This document shows, piece after piece, positions 34,413-43,936 of a stretch of 64,000 nt of DNA. The position numbers and the translations under genes were made by a program. Positions within the stretch are counted from its first letter, which is position 1. Each line of letters starts with the position of its first letter. The notes beneath the pieces were generated by a model. The model was not told where the DNA came from. It was given only the letters and a program-made list of their open reading frames with translations, and ran no database searches. The DNA comes from Clostridiales bacterium VE202-21. Lineage in GTDB: Bacteria; Bacillota; Clostridia; Lachnospirales; Lachnospiraceae. The DNA is taken from contig BAIF02000111.1 of the NCBI GenBank assembly GCA_000509105.1, positions 62,001 through 126,000 of the forward strand, read 5' to 3'.

Positions 34413-35708
34413 TTATGATTCTTCAAATCGCACCTTTATCGAATTCGCATGCGCAGTCAGCTGTTCTGCCTCCGCAAAACGTTCAACATCCAGGTGTACT
34501 GCCTCCAGCGCTTCCTTTGAATAAGAAATGATGCTCGATTTCTTCAGAAAATCATCTACGGAAAGAGGGGAAAAGAACTTGGCCGTACCGTTTGTCGGCA
34601 GGACATGGTTCGGCCCTGCAAAATAATCTCCCAAAGGTTCGCTGCTGTATTCTCCTATAAAAATTGCACCCGCATTGCGGATCTTCGTCATCACGTTAAA
34701 AGGGTCTGCAGTCACGATCTCCAGATGTTCTGAAGCGATCTCATTTGCAGCGTCTATCGCGTCTTCCATCGTCTCCGCCACCAGGATATGCCCATAATTA
34801 TCGAGAGATTTCTGTATGATCTCTCTCCTGGACAATTCTCTCACAAACCCATCGATCTGTAAAGATACGTTTTCTGCCAGTTCTCTGCTGGTTGTCACCA
34901 GAATAGCCGATGCAAGCTCGTCATGCTCCGCCTGAGAGAGCAGGTCTGCAGCCACATATCTCGGGTTGGCCGTCCCGTCCGCCAGGACAAGAATCTCACT
35001 GGGGCCTGCGATGGAATCAATACTTACATACCCGTAAACGGCCTTTTTGGCCAGGGCTACGTATATATTTCCAGGGCCTACAATCTTGTCCACTTTGGGA
35101 ATGCTTTCCGTACCATAGGCGAGTGCCGCAATCGCCTGGGCTCCTCCCACCTTATATACGGCGTCTGCTCCAGCCTCCTTGGCGGCAACCAGGGTGGTCG
35201 GATTCACCCTGCCGTCTTTTCCCGGAGGTGTAGCCATGATAATTTCATCCACGCCCGCCACCTTGGCCGGCATGATATTCATCAATACCGAGGACGGATA
35301 CACCGCCGTCCCGCCCGGAACATATACCCCTACTCTCCGGAGAGCGGTCACCTTCTGTCCAAGCATCGTTCCGTCAGGCTTGCTGTCAAACCAGCTGTAC
35401 TGCATCTGTTTTGCATGGTAGGACTCTATATTTTTTAAAGATTTACGTATAATCTCAAGCAGAGAAGCATCCACCTGGGCATAGGCTTCCTCTACCTCCG
35501 CGTCTGTGACGAGCACATTCTGCGCATGGATCTCTGCTCCGTCAAACTTCTTTGTAAATGAAAATACCGCTTCGTCCCCTTTTTCTTTCACCGCATCCAG
35601 TATCTCGCGGACGCTGGCCTCATACTTTCCGTAGTTATTGGGGCTGCGTTTTAAGAGGTCTTCCAGCAGATTTTTTTTTGTACTTTCATCTAATTTTTCA
35701 ATTCGCAT
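34413..35708 (-). CDS. hisD: Histidinol dehydrogenase
   Basis: The 431-residue protein has the HisD signatures GVYVPGGTAVYPSSVLM, the NAD-site VGPGNIYVALAK and the zinc and catalytic region SIAGPSEILVLADG, LLSQAEHDELA and GPNHVLPT. It oxidises histidinol to histidine in the last two steps. GGAGGG precedes the ATG and hisG ends 2 nt upstream. Confidence 0.97.
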   Translation of the reverse strand: MRIEKLDESTKKNLLEDLLKRSPNNYGKYEASVREILDAVKEKGDEAVFSFTKKFDGAEIHAQNVLVTDAEVEEAYAQVDASLLEIIRKSLKNIESYHAKQMQYSWFDSKPDGTMLGQKVTALRRVGVYVPGGTAVYPSSVLMNIMPAKVAGVDEIIMATPPGKDGRVNPTTLVAAKEAGADAVYKVGGAQAIAALAYGTESIPKVDKIVGPGNIYVALAKKAVYGYVSIDSIAGPSEILVLADGTANPRYVAADLLSQAEHDELASAILVTTSRELAENVSLQIDGFVRELSRREIIQKSLDNYGHILVAETMEDAIDAANEIASEHLEIVTADPFNVMTKIRNAGAIFIGEYSSEPLGDYFAGPNHVLPTNGTAKFFSPLSVDDFLKKSSIISYSKEALEAVHLDVERFAEAEQLTAHANSIKVRFEES

Positions 35709-35710
35709 TT

Positions 35711-36355
35711 TTATCCCTCCTGTAAGAGCTTTCTCAGATTCACGATAAGCTCCTTAATCCTGTCGTTTTCCATACGCATACTGACCGGATTCACGATCAT
35801 CCTGGCCGAAAGAGGACATACTTCCTCCAATACCACCAGTCCGTTCTCTTTCAGAGTAGATCCGGTCTCCACAATATCCACAATCACTTCTGACAGCCCT
35901 ACAATAGGCGCCAGCTCGATAGAACCATTCATTTTTATGATCTCAACTGTCTGATGTTTTTTATTATAAAAATAATCTTTTGCAATATTCGGGTACTTAG
36001 TAGCCACGCGGATCAGTTCATGGTGCCGAAGCAGTTCCCTGGCTTCCTCCTGTCCGCACACGCACATTCTGCACTTACCAAATCCCAGATCCAGAACCTC
36101 GTGCACCTTGCGTCCTTCCTCCACGATCGTATCCTTGCCGACCACACCGATATCAGCCGCCCCATACTCTACATAGGTGGGGACATCGGGGCCCTTTGCC
36201 AGGAAAAACTTCAGTTTCAGCTCCTCATTGACAAAGATTAGCTTCCTGGAGCTTTTATCCTTCATCTCCTCGCATGTAATTCCAAGCATCTCCAGCATTT
36301 CCAGCGTTTTATTGGCTAAACGCCCTTTTGTAAGGGCAAAAGTTAAATATCTCAT
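35711..36355 (-). CDS. hisG: ATP phosphoribosyltransferase, short form catalytic subunit
   Basis: I chose ATG 36355, which has GAGGAG at good spacing and gives MRYLTFALTKGRLA. The 214-residue length is the short form without the C-terminal regulatory domain; such HisG needs HisZ, which is encoded immediately upstream. Motifs include AADIGVVGKDTI and VDIVETGSTLKENGL. It starts histidine synthesis by joining ATP and PRPP. Confidence 0.96.
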   Translation of the reverse strand: MRYLTFALTKGRLANKTLEMLEMLGITCEEMKDKSSRKLIFVNEELKLKFFLAKGPDVPTYVEYGAADIGVVGKDTIVEEGRKVHEVLDLGFGKCRMCVCGQEEARELLRHHELIRVATKYPNIAKDYFYNKKHQTVEIIKMNGSIELAPIVGLSEVIVDIVETGSTLKENGLVVLEEVCPLSARMIVNPVSMRMENDRIKELIVNLRKLLQEG

Positions 36356-36365
36356 GTCTGCTCCT

Positions 36366-37616
36366 CTATCTCTTTTTCCTTGCATTTATCAGCTTCTCGT
36401 CCCCGGTACGCAGATTCACCATCTCAATCGTCAGATCATCGTTCAGATACAGCATACTCACGGCCTGTATCCGTTTTCCATATGCTTCATAGGCTTCCCT
36501 GCTCTCCTGTTTATCCCTCTTGTGCATCTCCACGCACTTGCCCTTGGAACGGAAGTTCTTTGCAAGCGAAATAGCCCACTTCTGCGTAGCCTCCGTATAA
36601 ACGATCATGTTCATCTCTCTGGTTTCCACTGGGATCTTCTGGCGGCTCAGGGCGCTCATCAGCTCGTCTATGATGATAGCAAATCCGATCGACGGCGTAT
36701 TCTCTCCGAATTTTCCCAGAAGGTTATCATAGCGTCCGCCTCTCACGATGGCATCGCCGGTACCGTATGTATATGCACGGAAAACAACCCCTGTATAATA
36801 CCCGTAGCTCCCGCTCATGCTCAGGTCAAATGTAATGTGATCCTCCACACCGTAAAGGGTCAGCAGCTGATATAACTGCTGGAGATAGGATACGGCAAGC
36901 CTTGCGCTGTTGTTCGGCGCTATCTCCATAGCCTGGTCCAGAATCTCTACATCACCCATCAGCTCTGAGAGCACCTGGAATGCAGCCTTAATGTTGTCCG
37001 CTGCATCCTGGTTGTCCAGGATTTCTTCCACTCCAAAATAATTTCTGTTTATGATCAGATCGTGAATCTCCGACTTTTCTTCCTCTTCCAGTCCGGTGGC
37101 ATCCATCAGGCTCTGTATGAAGTCCACATGGCCGATATTAACCTGGAATTCCTTAAGCCCTACCTTTTTCAGCCCGTCTACAACCATGGCAAGCATCTCT
37201 GCGTCCGCTTCGATGGAATCCATGCCGATCAGCTCCGCCCCCATCTGGGTATTTTCCTTCAGCCGGCCCTGATAGCTGGAATGGTTGATAAATGTATTGC
37301 CCATATAGCAGAGCCGGACGGGGTATTCTTCTGTCTCGAACAGCGTTGCCGCCGCCCGGGCTATGGACGGCGTGATGTCCGGGCGCAGTGCCAGTGTATT
37401 GCCGTCCCTGTCAAAAAATTTATAGAGTTCTCTCGAAGATATCGTTCCGATCTCTTTTCTGAACACATCGAAGTATTCGAAAGTCGGTGTCTGAATGTCC
37501 TGATATCCGTATGCGTGCAGTACATCATGGAGCTTTTCCTGTGTTCTGAGCTTCTTCCTGCATTCTGTATTATAAATATCCCTGACGCCTTCAGGTGTAT
37601 GTAATTTCTGTTCCAT
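36366..37616 (-). CDS. hisZ: ATP phosphoribosyltransferase regulatory subunit HisZ
   Basis: The 416-residue protein resembles histidyl-tRNA synthetase, with the class-II core (TPTFEYFDVFRKE, LRPDITPSIARA, QMGAELIGMDS) but without the full charging motifs and anticodon domain. HisZ makes a complex with short HisG and gives it histidine feedback control. It is the first gene of the operon. Confidence 0.93.
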   Translation of the reverse strand: MEQKLHTPEGVRDIYNTECRKKLRTQEKLHDVLHAYGYQDIQTPTFEYFDVFRKEIGTISSRELYKFFDRDGNTLALRPDITPSIARAAATLFETEEYPVRLCYMGNTFINHSSYQGRLKENTQMGAELIGMDSIEADAEMLAMVVDGLKKVGLKEFQVNIGHVDFIQSLMDATGLEEEEKSEIHDLIINRNYFGVEEILDNQDAADNIKAAFQVLSELMGDVEILDQAMEIAPNNSARLAVSYLQQLYQLLTLYGVEDHITFDLSMSGSYGYYTGVVFRAYTYGTGDAIVRGGRYDNLLGKFGENTPSIGFAIIIDELMSALSRQKIPVETREMNMIVYTEATQKWAISLAKNFRSKGKCVEMHKRDKQESREAYEAYGKRIQAVSMLYLNDDLTIEMVNLRTGDEKLINARKKR

Positions 37617-37666
37617 ATTTCCTGCCCTTTCACTTTATCGTGCTAATTCGTTAAATCACCCTGTAA

Positions 37667-37695
37667 ATTATACGCAGTTTCTCCCTGATTGTCAA
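37667..37695 (-). promoter_or_regulatory. his operon promoter
   Basis: Minus-strand TTGACA (37690-37695) and TATAAT (37667-37672) are perfect and 17 bp apart. The -35 overlaps the last codons of recU. The leader to hisZ is only about 45 nt, so there is no room for a T-box or attenuator. Confidence 0.85.
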
Positions 37696-38225
37696 TCCCT
37701 GGTATCCAAATCCTTTTGTATGTAATCCAGGTACGGGACGAAACAGTTATTTTTCAGTTCCATGAAGTAGGCCGGATCCAGTTCCTCATAACGAAAGCTC
37801 TTCCGCCCGCCCTCTGCGGCGCGTTTCCAGAATCTCTTTATCTCTTTAAAACGCATATAGTAGAGTTCATGGTAACTGCTGTAATAAATAATCAAAAAGG
37901 AGATACCGCCCTGCTTCTCAAACTTTTCCATAAAATTCATCTGATGCTCATGCACATTCTGCAGCGGGAAAGTATCCGCAGCACACTCCTTTGCATCGAA
38001 GCAGACCGGGATCCCCTGCACAGCCCCGATATAATCGACTGTACTGATCTTTTCAAAATATGCCAGCGTAATGTGGCGATGCTCTTTGTCTATCCTCACC
38101 GGAGTGATGGGGGTCGGTATCTTCTGAATCAGCGCAAGCCCCATCTCCTCGTACCGTTCGTTGGTGCGGTTTACCAGTTCCTCCAGTGTGGAGCCGCGAA
38201 GCCCCCTTGAATTCCAGGTAGCCAT
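37692..38225 (-). CDS. recU: Holliday junction resolvase RecU
   Basis: The 177-residue protein carries the RecU pattern SRGLRGSTLEELVNRTNERY, ALIQKIPTPITP, the metal-site region GVQG-like AVQGIPVCFDAKEC and NVHEHQMNFM. RecU cuts four-way DNA junctions in recombination repair. In many Firmicutes it adjoins a penicillin-binding protein gene; here it follows directly on an RluA-family gene, whose stop abuts the recU start. Confidence 0.93.
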   Translation of the reverse strand: MATWNSRGLRGSTLEELVNRTNERYEEMGLALIQKIPTPITPVRIDKEHRHITLAYFEKISTVDYIGAVQGIPVCFDAKECAADTFPLQNVHEHQMNFMEKFEKQGGISFLIIYYSSYHELYYMRFKEIKRFWKRAAEGGRKSFRYEELDPAYFMELKNNCFVPYLDYIQKDLDTRD

Positions 38226-39221
38226 CTATAAAACACCCTTATCCTTTGCTATTTTTTGAAACTCCCCGGGAAGCGGGGCCCGAAATTCCTTTCCCGACAG
38301 ACCGCTTAGTGGCCCTTCCAGTGCCGGAAAGGTAAGCCTGTATGCGTGGAGCAGCTGGTGGTTCAGCCCGTATGCATTTTTGTACCTGTCGCCCAGTTTT
38401 CTGCCGCCATACTTGTAGTCTCCCAGGATCGGATGACCGGCAGAAGCAAGATGAGCACGGATCTGGTGAGTCTTCCCGGTAATCAGGTGTACCTCCAGCA
38501 GCGTCACGCCGCCCTTAGATTTGAGGGGGCAGAGTTCTGTCTCAATTGCCGCGCTTCCTGCTTCGGGCGAGTCTGTTATACTGACCCGATTGCTTTTTTC
38601 GTCTTTTTTCAGAAAACCACAGATCCGGGAGCGCTCTTTCACTTCCCCTTGTACAAGACAGAGATAATACTTGCCCAGTGTCCGTTCCTTAAAGAGGCGG
38701 CTCAGCTCCTGAAGGCCCTGCAGGCTTTTCCCGGCGGCTACTATGCCGCTCGTGTTCCGATCAAGCCGGTTGCAGACGGAGGGGCGGAATGTTCTCATGC
38801 CATCCCCTGTCAGACTCCCGCTCTGCAGCAGATAGTCATGCAGATATTCGACCAGTGAGACATCCGTGTCCTGAGCCTTCTGTGAAAGCATCCCGGCAGG
38901 CTTATTAATCAGTAGGATATGGCTGTCCTCATAGAGGATATCCAGACGCACATCATGGCAGGATTCTTTCTTCATGTGTCTCTCTGCAGGGAGCCCTGCA
39001 TCCCCCGCAAATTTGGCAATGGTCTCCTCTGCAAGGAACATTTTGATCTCGTCTCCTTTAAAAAGCATCTCACTGCCGGAAGCTTTTTTCCCGTTCAGAG
39101 TAATATTCTTTTTCCGCAGCATCTTATATAAAAAGCTTTTCGGGGCCTCTCTGAGATACTTGGCCAGAAGCTTATCCAGCCTCTGTCCCGCTTCATTGTC
39201 ACCGACTGTTATCTGCTGCAT
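38226..39221 (-). CDS. RluA-family pseudouridine synthase
   Basis: The 331-residue protein has an N-terminal S4 RNA-binding domain (about residues 1-60: AGQRLDKLLAKYL) and a catalytic domain with the active Asp in CNRLDRNTSGIVAAGKS and the GKTHQIRAHLASAGHPILGDYKYGG-type end. It isomerises uridine in large-subunit rRNA; RluC or RluD specificity cannot be assigned. AAAGGA precedes the ATG. Confidence 0.92.
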   Translation of the reverse strand: MQQITVGDNEAGQRLDKLLAKYLREAPKSFLYKMLRKKNITLNGKKASGSEMLFKGDEIKMFLAEETIAKFAGDAGLPAERHMKKESCHDVRLDILYEDSHILLINKPAGMLSQKAQDTDVSLVEYLHDYLLQSGSLTGDGMRTFRPSVCNRLDRNTSGIVAAGKSLQGLQELSRLFKERTLGKYYLCLVQGEVKERSRICGFLKKDEKSNRVSITDSPEAGSAAIETELCPLKSKGGVTLLEVHLITGKTHQIRAHLASAGHPILGDYKYGGRKLGDRYKNAYGLNHQLLHAYRLTFPALEGPLSGLSGKEFRAPLPGEFQKIAKDKGVL

Positions 39222-39236
39222 AAAACTGGTTCCTTT

Positions 39237-39815
39237 CTACATGGATATATTCAATATCACCTGTTTGATCTGTCTTTCTATCTCTTTTGTATCCCCTTTT
39301 TCCACAGCAGCTATCGAATTGAGACCCTCAGCCCTTGCCAGAAAAGCGGTATAGTTATTCAGGATTTTCACCGAGACATCCGGAAAATGATTCTGGTTCA
39401 GGATACTTTTTATATGGGCAGCTGCGTATTTTACATCCACTTTTTCGCTGTTCGTATATCCGAAGATTGTATTTCCGGAAATCACAATGCAGTCCACCGG
39501 CATCACTTTTTCCCGGCTTGTAATGATCATGTCATAGACTGCCGTTATATTGCCGGTCTTTGCCTTAATCTCGTCTGCACGGATGACTGCAATAGACGGA
39601 TAGGGAAATCGGGTAATGACACCCACCAGCGCCTTGGACGCCGGGAGACACCCCAATACAGCAACAACGGTCATCAGATTCAGTCTCGTATGCGCCTGGC
39701 TGTAACCCAGAATGAAAATAGCAGCCACCAGTGCAAAATAAATCACGGTCCGGATAATCTCTGCTTTTTTCTTATAATCCAGATATCCCGGCTCTCCTTT
39801 TATCACCTTAGTCAT
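39237..39815 (-). CDS. Two-helix membrane protein of unknown function
   Basis: The 192-residue protein has two hydrophobic segments near residues 24-42 and 46-66, then a soluble domain of about 120 residues with mixed alpha/beta character (MPVDCIVISGNTIFGYTNSEKVDVKYAAAHIKS). I do not recognise a named family. AAGGAG before the ATG and tight spacing with both neighbours support a real gene in the operon. Confidence 0.75.
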   Translation of the reverse strand: MTKVIKGEPGYLDYKKKAEIIRTVIYFALVAAIFILGYSQAHTRLNLMTVVAVLGCLPASKALVGVITRFPYPSIAVIRADEIKAKTGNITAVYDMIITSREKVMPVDCIVISGNTIFGYTNSEKVDVKYAAAHIKSILNQNHFPDVSVKILNNYTAFLARAEGLNSIAAVEKGDTKEIERQIKQVILNISM

Positions 39816-39828
39816 AGTGTAGTTCTCC

Positions 39829-40596
39829 TTAGTCTTTTCCCATGCTCTCTATTTTTATAATCATATTGTGCGGCAGAAGCTTTGCTCCCAGATCCGCTGC
39901 TTTCATCGCCATTCCATAGACAGATACCGGCTTTTTCTTCCTGGAATCGATCAGCGCCTGATGCACCACCTTTTCCGGGGCAGCCAGAACCGCGTCCTTC
40001 CATTTGTGCGGAAGCCTGCCGGATACGTCAAAGAATTCCGTATCCACTGGCCCGGGGCAGACTGCGGTCACATAGATGCCGTTCTTTATTAGCTCTGCCC
40101 CCAGTGCCTGTGAGAAACTGAGTACATAGGACTTCGTCGCCGCGTAGACCGCAAAATAGGGCTGCGGGCAAAAGGCAGCTGCGGATGCCAGGTTCACAAT
40201 CCGGCTTCCCTGTGTAAGGAACGGCAGGCAGGTCATGGTAAGACGGGTGAGTGCACGGCAGTTCAGATCAATCATCTCCTGCTGTGCCTCAGGTTCTCTT
40301 TCAGCGATCTCTGCAGCCGTTCCCATTTTGCCGAAGCCTGCGGCATTCACCAGCATACGCACATCCGGTTTTTCTTTCTCAAGTGCATCCAGTATCTCAC
40401 TGTAAACCTTGTTTTCGAGCAGGTTTCCCTCGAAGATCCTGCATGGAATTCTGCTCGTCTTTGCCAGAGAAATAAGCCTGCCCTTCCTTCTTGCAGTTAT
40501 CCAAATCTCGTCCAGCTCCCGGTAGAACCAGGGCAGCTGTTTAACAAATTCCCGGCCCATCCCCGATGAGGCTCCGCTTACTATTGCAATTCTCAA
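39829..40596 (-). CDS. Short-chain dehydrogenase/reductase
   Basis: The protein has the SDR cofactor loop SGASSGMGREF, NAAGFG, the catalytic Ser region LASAAAF and YAATK with the active Tyr and Lys. The TTG at 40596 has AGAAGG at correct spacing and places MRIAIVSGASSG at the N-terminus; the GTG 9 nt upstream abuts that site. The C-terminal part (DTEFFDVSG, then MGAKLLPHNMII-type helix) resembles YqjQ/DltE-like SDRs. The substrate is unknown. Confidence 0.85.
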   Translation of the reverse strand: MRIAIVSGASSGMGREFVKQLPWFYRELDEIWITARRKGRLISLAKTSRIPCRIFEGNLLENKVYSEILDALEKEKPDVRMLVNAAGFGKMGTAAEIAEREPEAQQEMIDLNCRALTRLTMTCLPFLTQGSRIVNLASAAAFCPQPYFAVYAATKSYVLSFSQALGAELIKNGIYVTAVCPGPVDTEFFDVSGRLPHKWKDAVLAAPEKVVHQALIDSRKKKPVSVYGMAMKAADLGAKLLPHNMIIKIESMGKD

Positions 40597-40617
40597 TCTA
40601 TACACCTTCTTTTTATA

Positions 40618-42540
40618 CTATTTTTTCTGGTTTTTCTTTTTATGAACATTTCTGATTGCTTTTTTCTTAACCGGAGTTTTTTTCTTGATCTCAGTCCTTT
40701 TTCCGCCATTCTCTCCGGTGTAGGCCCTTTCTTTCGCAAATCTGCGCGGCCGGATCAGGCATTTTTCCCCAAAACCGACCAGATCCATCCTGCCTGCCTT
40801 CTTCAGCGCCTCCATAACGAGGTCGTAGTTTTCCGGATTGCGGTATTGGATCAGCGCCCTCTGAAGCGCTTTCTCATGGGGATTTTTCGGCACGTAAACA
40901 GGCTTCATCGTCCGCGGGTCCAGTCCGGTATAATACATACAGGTGGATATCGTAGACGGTGTGGGATAAAAATCTTGAACCTGTTCCGGCATATACCCCA
41001 GATCCCTGCAGTATTCGGCGAGCTCCACGGCGGCCTTCATATCCGATCCGGGATGGGAAGACATCAGATAAGGAACCAGAAACTGCTTTTTTCCAAGCTT
41101 TTGGTTCATGTCCCCATATATCCGGGTGAACTCCTCGTACACCTTATGTTCTGGTTTTCCCATTTTTTCCAGCACTTCATCCGCCACATGCTCCGGAGCC
41201 ACTTTCAGCTGTCCGCTCACATGGTGTTCACAGAGTTCCCTTAAAAATGTCCGGTCCCGATCGGCAAGCAGATAATCAAACCGGATGCCTGACCGTATGA
41301 ACACTTTCTTTACTCTGGGGATCTCTCTTAACTTTCTCAAAAGTTCTACATAATCCCTGTGGTCCGCCCGCAGATTCTTACAGGGATGCGGAAACAGGCA
41401 CTGTCTTTCCCTGCAGACTCCATACTGCAGCTGCTTGTTGCAGGACGGCTGCCTGAAATTCGCTGTGGGACCGCCCACATCATGGATATACCCCTTAAAA
41501 TCCGGCTGTTCCGTAAGGATTTTGGCCTCCTCAAGCAGCGATTCATGGCTCCTGGCCTGGATAATCCGTCCCTGATGGAAGGTCAGGGCACAGAAACTGC
41601 ATCCCCCAAAGCAGCCACGGCTGCTTGTCAGGCTGAATTTGATCTCCGAGAGGGCTGGCACGCCCCCTGCTTTCTCATAGGCCGGGTGCCAGGTACGCAT
41701 AAAAGGCAGCGCGTAGATATCATCCATCTCTGTCTGATCCAGTGGTTTTGCCGGCGGATTCTGCACGAGATACATTTTCTCTCCGTAGGGCTCGGCAAGC
41801 CGCTTTCCTGAAAATGGATCGGTATTCTGATACTGGGTATAAAAGCTCCGGGCATAAGCCTCCTTCTTTTCAGAGATCTCCTGAAAAGAAGGAAGCATAA
41901 CCGCATCGTATATGGAGTCCTGGTCTTTCACCTTCACCACTGTCCCGTCCACATAGGTCAGGTCTGATACGGCAATTCCTGCCTCAAGGGCTTCTGCAAT
42001 CTCCAGCACAGAGCGCTCGCCCATTCCATATGAGATAATATCTGCACCGGAGTCCAGCAGGACAGAGCGTTTCACCCTGCCGGACCAGTAATCATAATGT
42101 CCCAGCCTCCGCAGGCTGGCTTCAATCCCTCCCAGAATAACGGGCGTATGCTTGTACGTCCGGCGGATCAGGTTGCCATAAACTACTGCGGCATAATCCG
42201 GCCGCTTCCCCATCTCCCCGCCCGGCGTGTAAGCATCCTGGCGCCGCCGCTTTTTGGAGACGGTGTAATGGTTGACCATGGAGTCCATATTGCCGGCTGA
42301 CACCAGAAACCCAAGCCTCGGCTCTCCATACTCGGCAATGCTCCCCGGATCTTTCCAGTCCGGCTGTGAGATCAGGCACACCCGGTAGCCATGCGCCTCC
42401 AGCATGCGGCTGATAATAGCCGGCCCGAAAGAAGGGTGGTCCACATACGCATCCCCCGTCACATAGACAAAGTCGGCGCGGTCCCATCCTCTTTCCAGCA
42501 TCTCTTTTCTGCATAACGGTAAAAAACCCTGATTCATCAT
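40618..42540 (-). CDS. YgiQ family radical SAM protein
   Basis: The 640-residue protein matches YgiQ: N-terminal cobalamin-binding-like region (GDAYVDHPSFGPAIISRMLEAHGY), radical SAM core with SSRGCFGGCSFCALTFHQG, the downstream QFLVPYLMSSHPG and QVQDFYPTPSTISTCMYYTG, and a basic Lys/Arg-rich tail. The function of YgiQ proteins is not established. The start is 1 nt past the stop of the HAD gene. Confidence 0.93.
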   Translation of the reverse strand: MMNQGFLPLCRKEMLERGWDRADFVYVTGDAYVDHPSFGPAIISRMLEAHGYRVCLISQPDWKDPGSIAEYGEPRLGFLVSAGNMDSMVNHYTVSKKRRRQDAYTPGGEMGKRPDYAAVVYGNLIRRTYKHTPVILGGIEASLRRLGHYDYWSGRVKRSVLLDSGADIISYGMGERSVLEIAEALEAGIAVSDLTYVDGTVVKVKDQDSIYDAVMLPSFQEISEKKEAYARSFYTQYQNTDPFSGKRLAEPYGEKMYLVQNPPAKPLDQTEMDDIYALPFMRTWHPAYEKAGGVPALSEIKFSLTSSRGCFGGCSFCALTFHQGRIIQARSHESLLEEAKILTEQPDFKGYIHDVGGPTANFRQPSCNKQLQYGVCRERQCLFPHPCKNLRADHRDYVELLRKLREIPRVKKVFIRSGIRFDYLLADRDRTFLRELCEHHVSGQLKVAPEHVADEVLEKMGKPEHKVYEEFTRIYGDMNQKLGKKQFLVPYLMSSHPGSDMKAAVELAEYCRDLGYMPEQVQDFYPTPSTISTCMYYTGLDPRTMKPVYVPKNPHEKALQRALIQYRNPENYDLVMEALKKAGRMDLVGFGEKCLIRPRRFAKERAYTGENGGKRTEIKKKTPVKKKAIRNVHKKKNQKK

Positions 42541-43215
42541 TTATACTCCACAAATTTCATAGGTATGATTCTTAATATCATAATAATTGCGGATAAAATA
42601 ATCCGCCAGTTTCTTCTTCTCCGCCTCATCCTGCCGGGAAAAATCATCATCCACGGCGCAGACAGACATGCCCGCATTCTTTCCCGCCTCGATTCCCCTC
42701 GGGACATCCTCGAACACAAGACAGGTCTCCGGCCGCACCTTCAGATCCTCGGCCACTTTCAGATAAACATCCGGAGCAGGTTTTCCGGCCGCCACCTCGC
42801 AGGAAGTGCGCACGGAAGAAAAGTACTGTTCGATATGAAGCGCCTTCAGCGTCGCGTCCACCAGTTCCCTGGCATTGCTCGTGGCAATCCCCATCCGGAT
42901 CCCCAGCGAGCGGAGATGTTCCAGGAATTCCCCTGCCCCGGGCTTCAAAGGCACCTTCGTCGTATACAGCCCGAATGTCATCTCCATCCATTCCCGCCGC
43001 ACATCATCCAGAGTACAGGTAAGACTGGGGAATGTATCCAGAAAATATTGTGCCGTTTCTGTATAGCTTTTTCCCTCGATCGCCTTCTGGAAATTGGCAG
43101 GCACCGTAAGATTATATTTATCCATATACTGCACGTCCACCTCCGGCCAGATCCACATGGAATCCACCAGAGAGCCGTCCAGGTCAAAAATAACCGCTTT
43201 TTTATTTTCTAACAT
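42541..43215 (-). CDS. HAD-family hydrolase, beta-phosphoglucomutase-like
   Basis: The 224-residue protein has HAD motif I FDLDGSLVDSMW, motif II ATSNA, motif III Lys in AAGKPAPDVYL and motif IV VFEDVPRGIEAGKNAGM, with a helical cap between I and II. Such proteins are sugar-phosphate phosphatases or mutases; the Ser after DLDG and cap sequence do not point to one substrate. It overlaps the upstream RsuA-type gene by 7 nt. Confidence 0.88.
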   Translation of the reverse strand: MLENKKAVIFDLDGSLVDSMWIWPEVDVQYMDKYNLTVPANFQKAIEGKSYTETAQYFLDTFPSLTCTLDDVRREWMEMTFGLYTTKVPLKPGAGEFLEHLRSLGIRMGIATSNARELVDATLKALHIEQYFSSVRTSCEVAAGKPAPDVYLKVAEDLKVRPETCLVFEDVPRGIEAGKNAGMSVCAVDDDFSRQDEAEKKKLADYFIRNYYDIKNHTYEICGV

Positions 43216-43916
43216 AATGCTTCCATCTCTTCCTTTGTCAATTCTCTGTATGCACCGATTTCCAGGTTTTCATCCAGCTTCAGGCTGCCCATCTGCAGCC
43301 TTTTCAGATAGATCACTTCTTTTCCAACAGCCTGGAACATCCGCTTCACCTGATGAAACCTGCCTTCCCGAACCGTCACCCGAATCTTCGATATCTCCCC
43401 CGATTCCAGTATATCCAGCTTTGCCGGCAGGGTTCTTTTCTCATCTCCAATATCAAGACCCACGGCAAATGATTCCGCATCCGCCGCTGTCACCACTCCC
43501 TGTATCCGTGCATAATAAATCTTATCCACATGCTTTTTTGGTGAAAGCAGCCTGTGCGCCAGAGCGCCATCGTTTGTAATCAGAAGCAGCCCTTCTGTAT
43601 CCTTGTCCAGGCGTCCTACCGGAAACAGATCGTCTCTATGCCTGCCTGATATCAGATCAATGACCGTCCGTTGCCTCGGATCCTCCGTAGAAGAAATAAC
43701 CCCTGCCGGCTTATTCAGCATATAATACTCATATGAAATGTAACCCACAGTCTTTCCCTGATACCGGATCTCGTCTGTCTCTGTGTCCACTTTGCCCTCC
43801 GGCTTTTTTACAACCGCGCCGTTCACCTCCGCCAATCCCTTTGTAATCGCCTTCTTCACTTCACTGCGGGTTCCAAGCCCCATATCGGCCAGATACTTAT
43901 CTAATCTTAACTTCAT
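43209..43916 (-). CDS. RsuA/RluB-family pseudouridine synthase
   Basis: The 235-residue protein has an S4 domain (MKLRLDKYLADMGLGTRSEVKKAI) and catalytic domain with the active Asp in VGRLDKDTEGLLLITNDG and the GRFHQVKRMFQAVGKEV end. This is the RsuA/RluB/RluF branch, which modifies 16S or 23S rRNA. It is co-oriented with an RNA methyltransferase gene 20 nt upstream. Confidence 0.92.
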   Translation of the reverse strand: MKLRLDKYLADMGLGTRSEVKKAITKGLAEVNGAVVKKPEGKVDTETDEIRYQGKTVGYISYEYYMLNKPAGVISSTEDPRQRTVIDLISGRHRDDLFPVGRLDKDTEGLLLITNDGALAHRLLSPKKHVDKIYYARIQGVVTAADAESFAVGLDIGDEKRTLPAKLDILESGEISKIRVTVREGRFHQVKRMFQAVGKEVIYLKRLQMGSLKLDENLEIGAYRELTKEEMEALC

Positions 43917-43936
43917 AACTTATCCCATTCATGGTT

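Noticed and set aside
37617..37691. T-box or histidine attenuator before hisZ
   Set aside because: The leader is only about 45 nt and has no specifier, T-box word or terminator stem.
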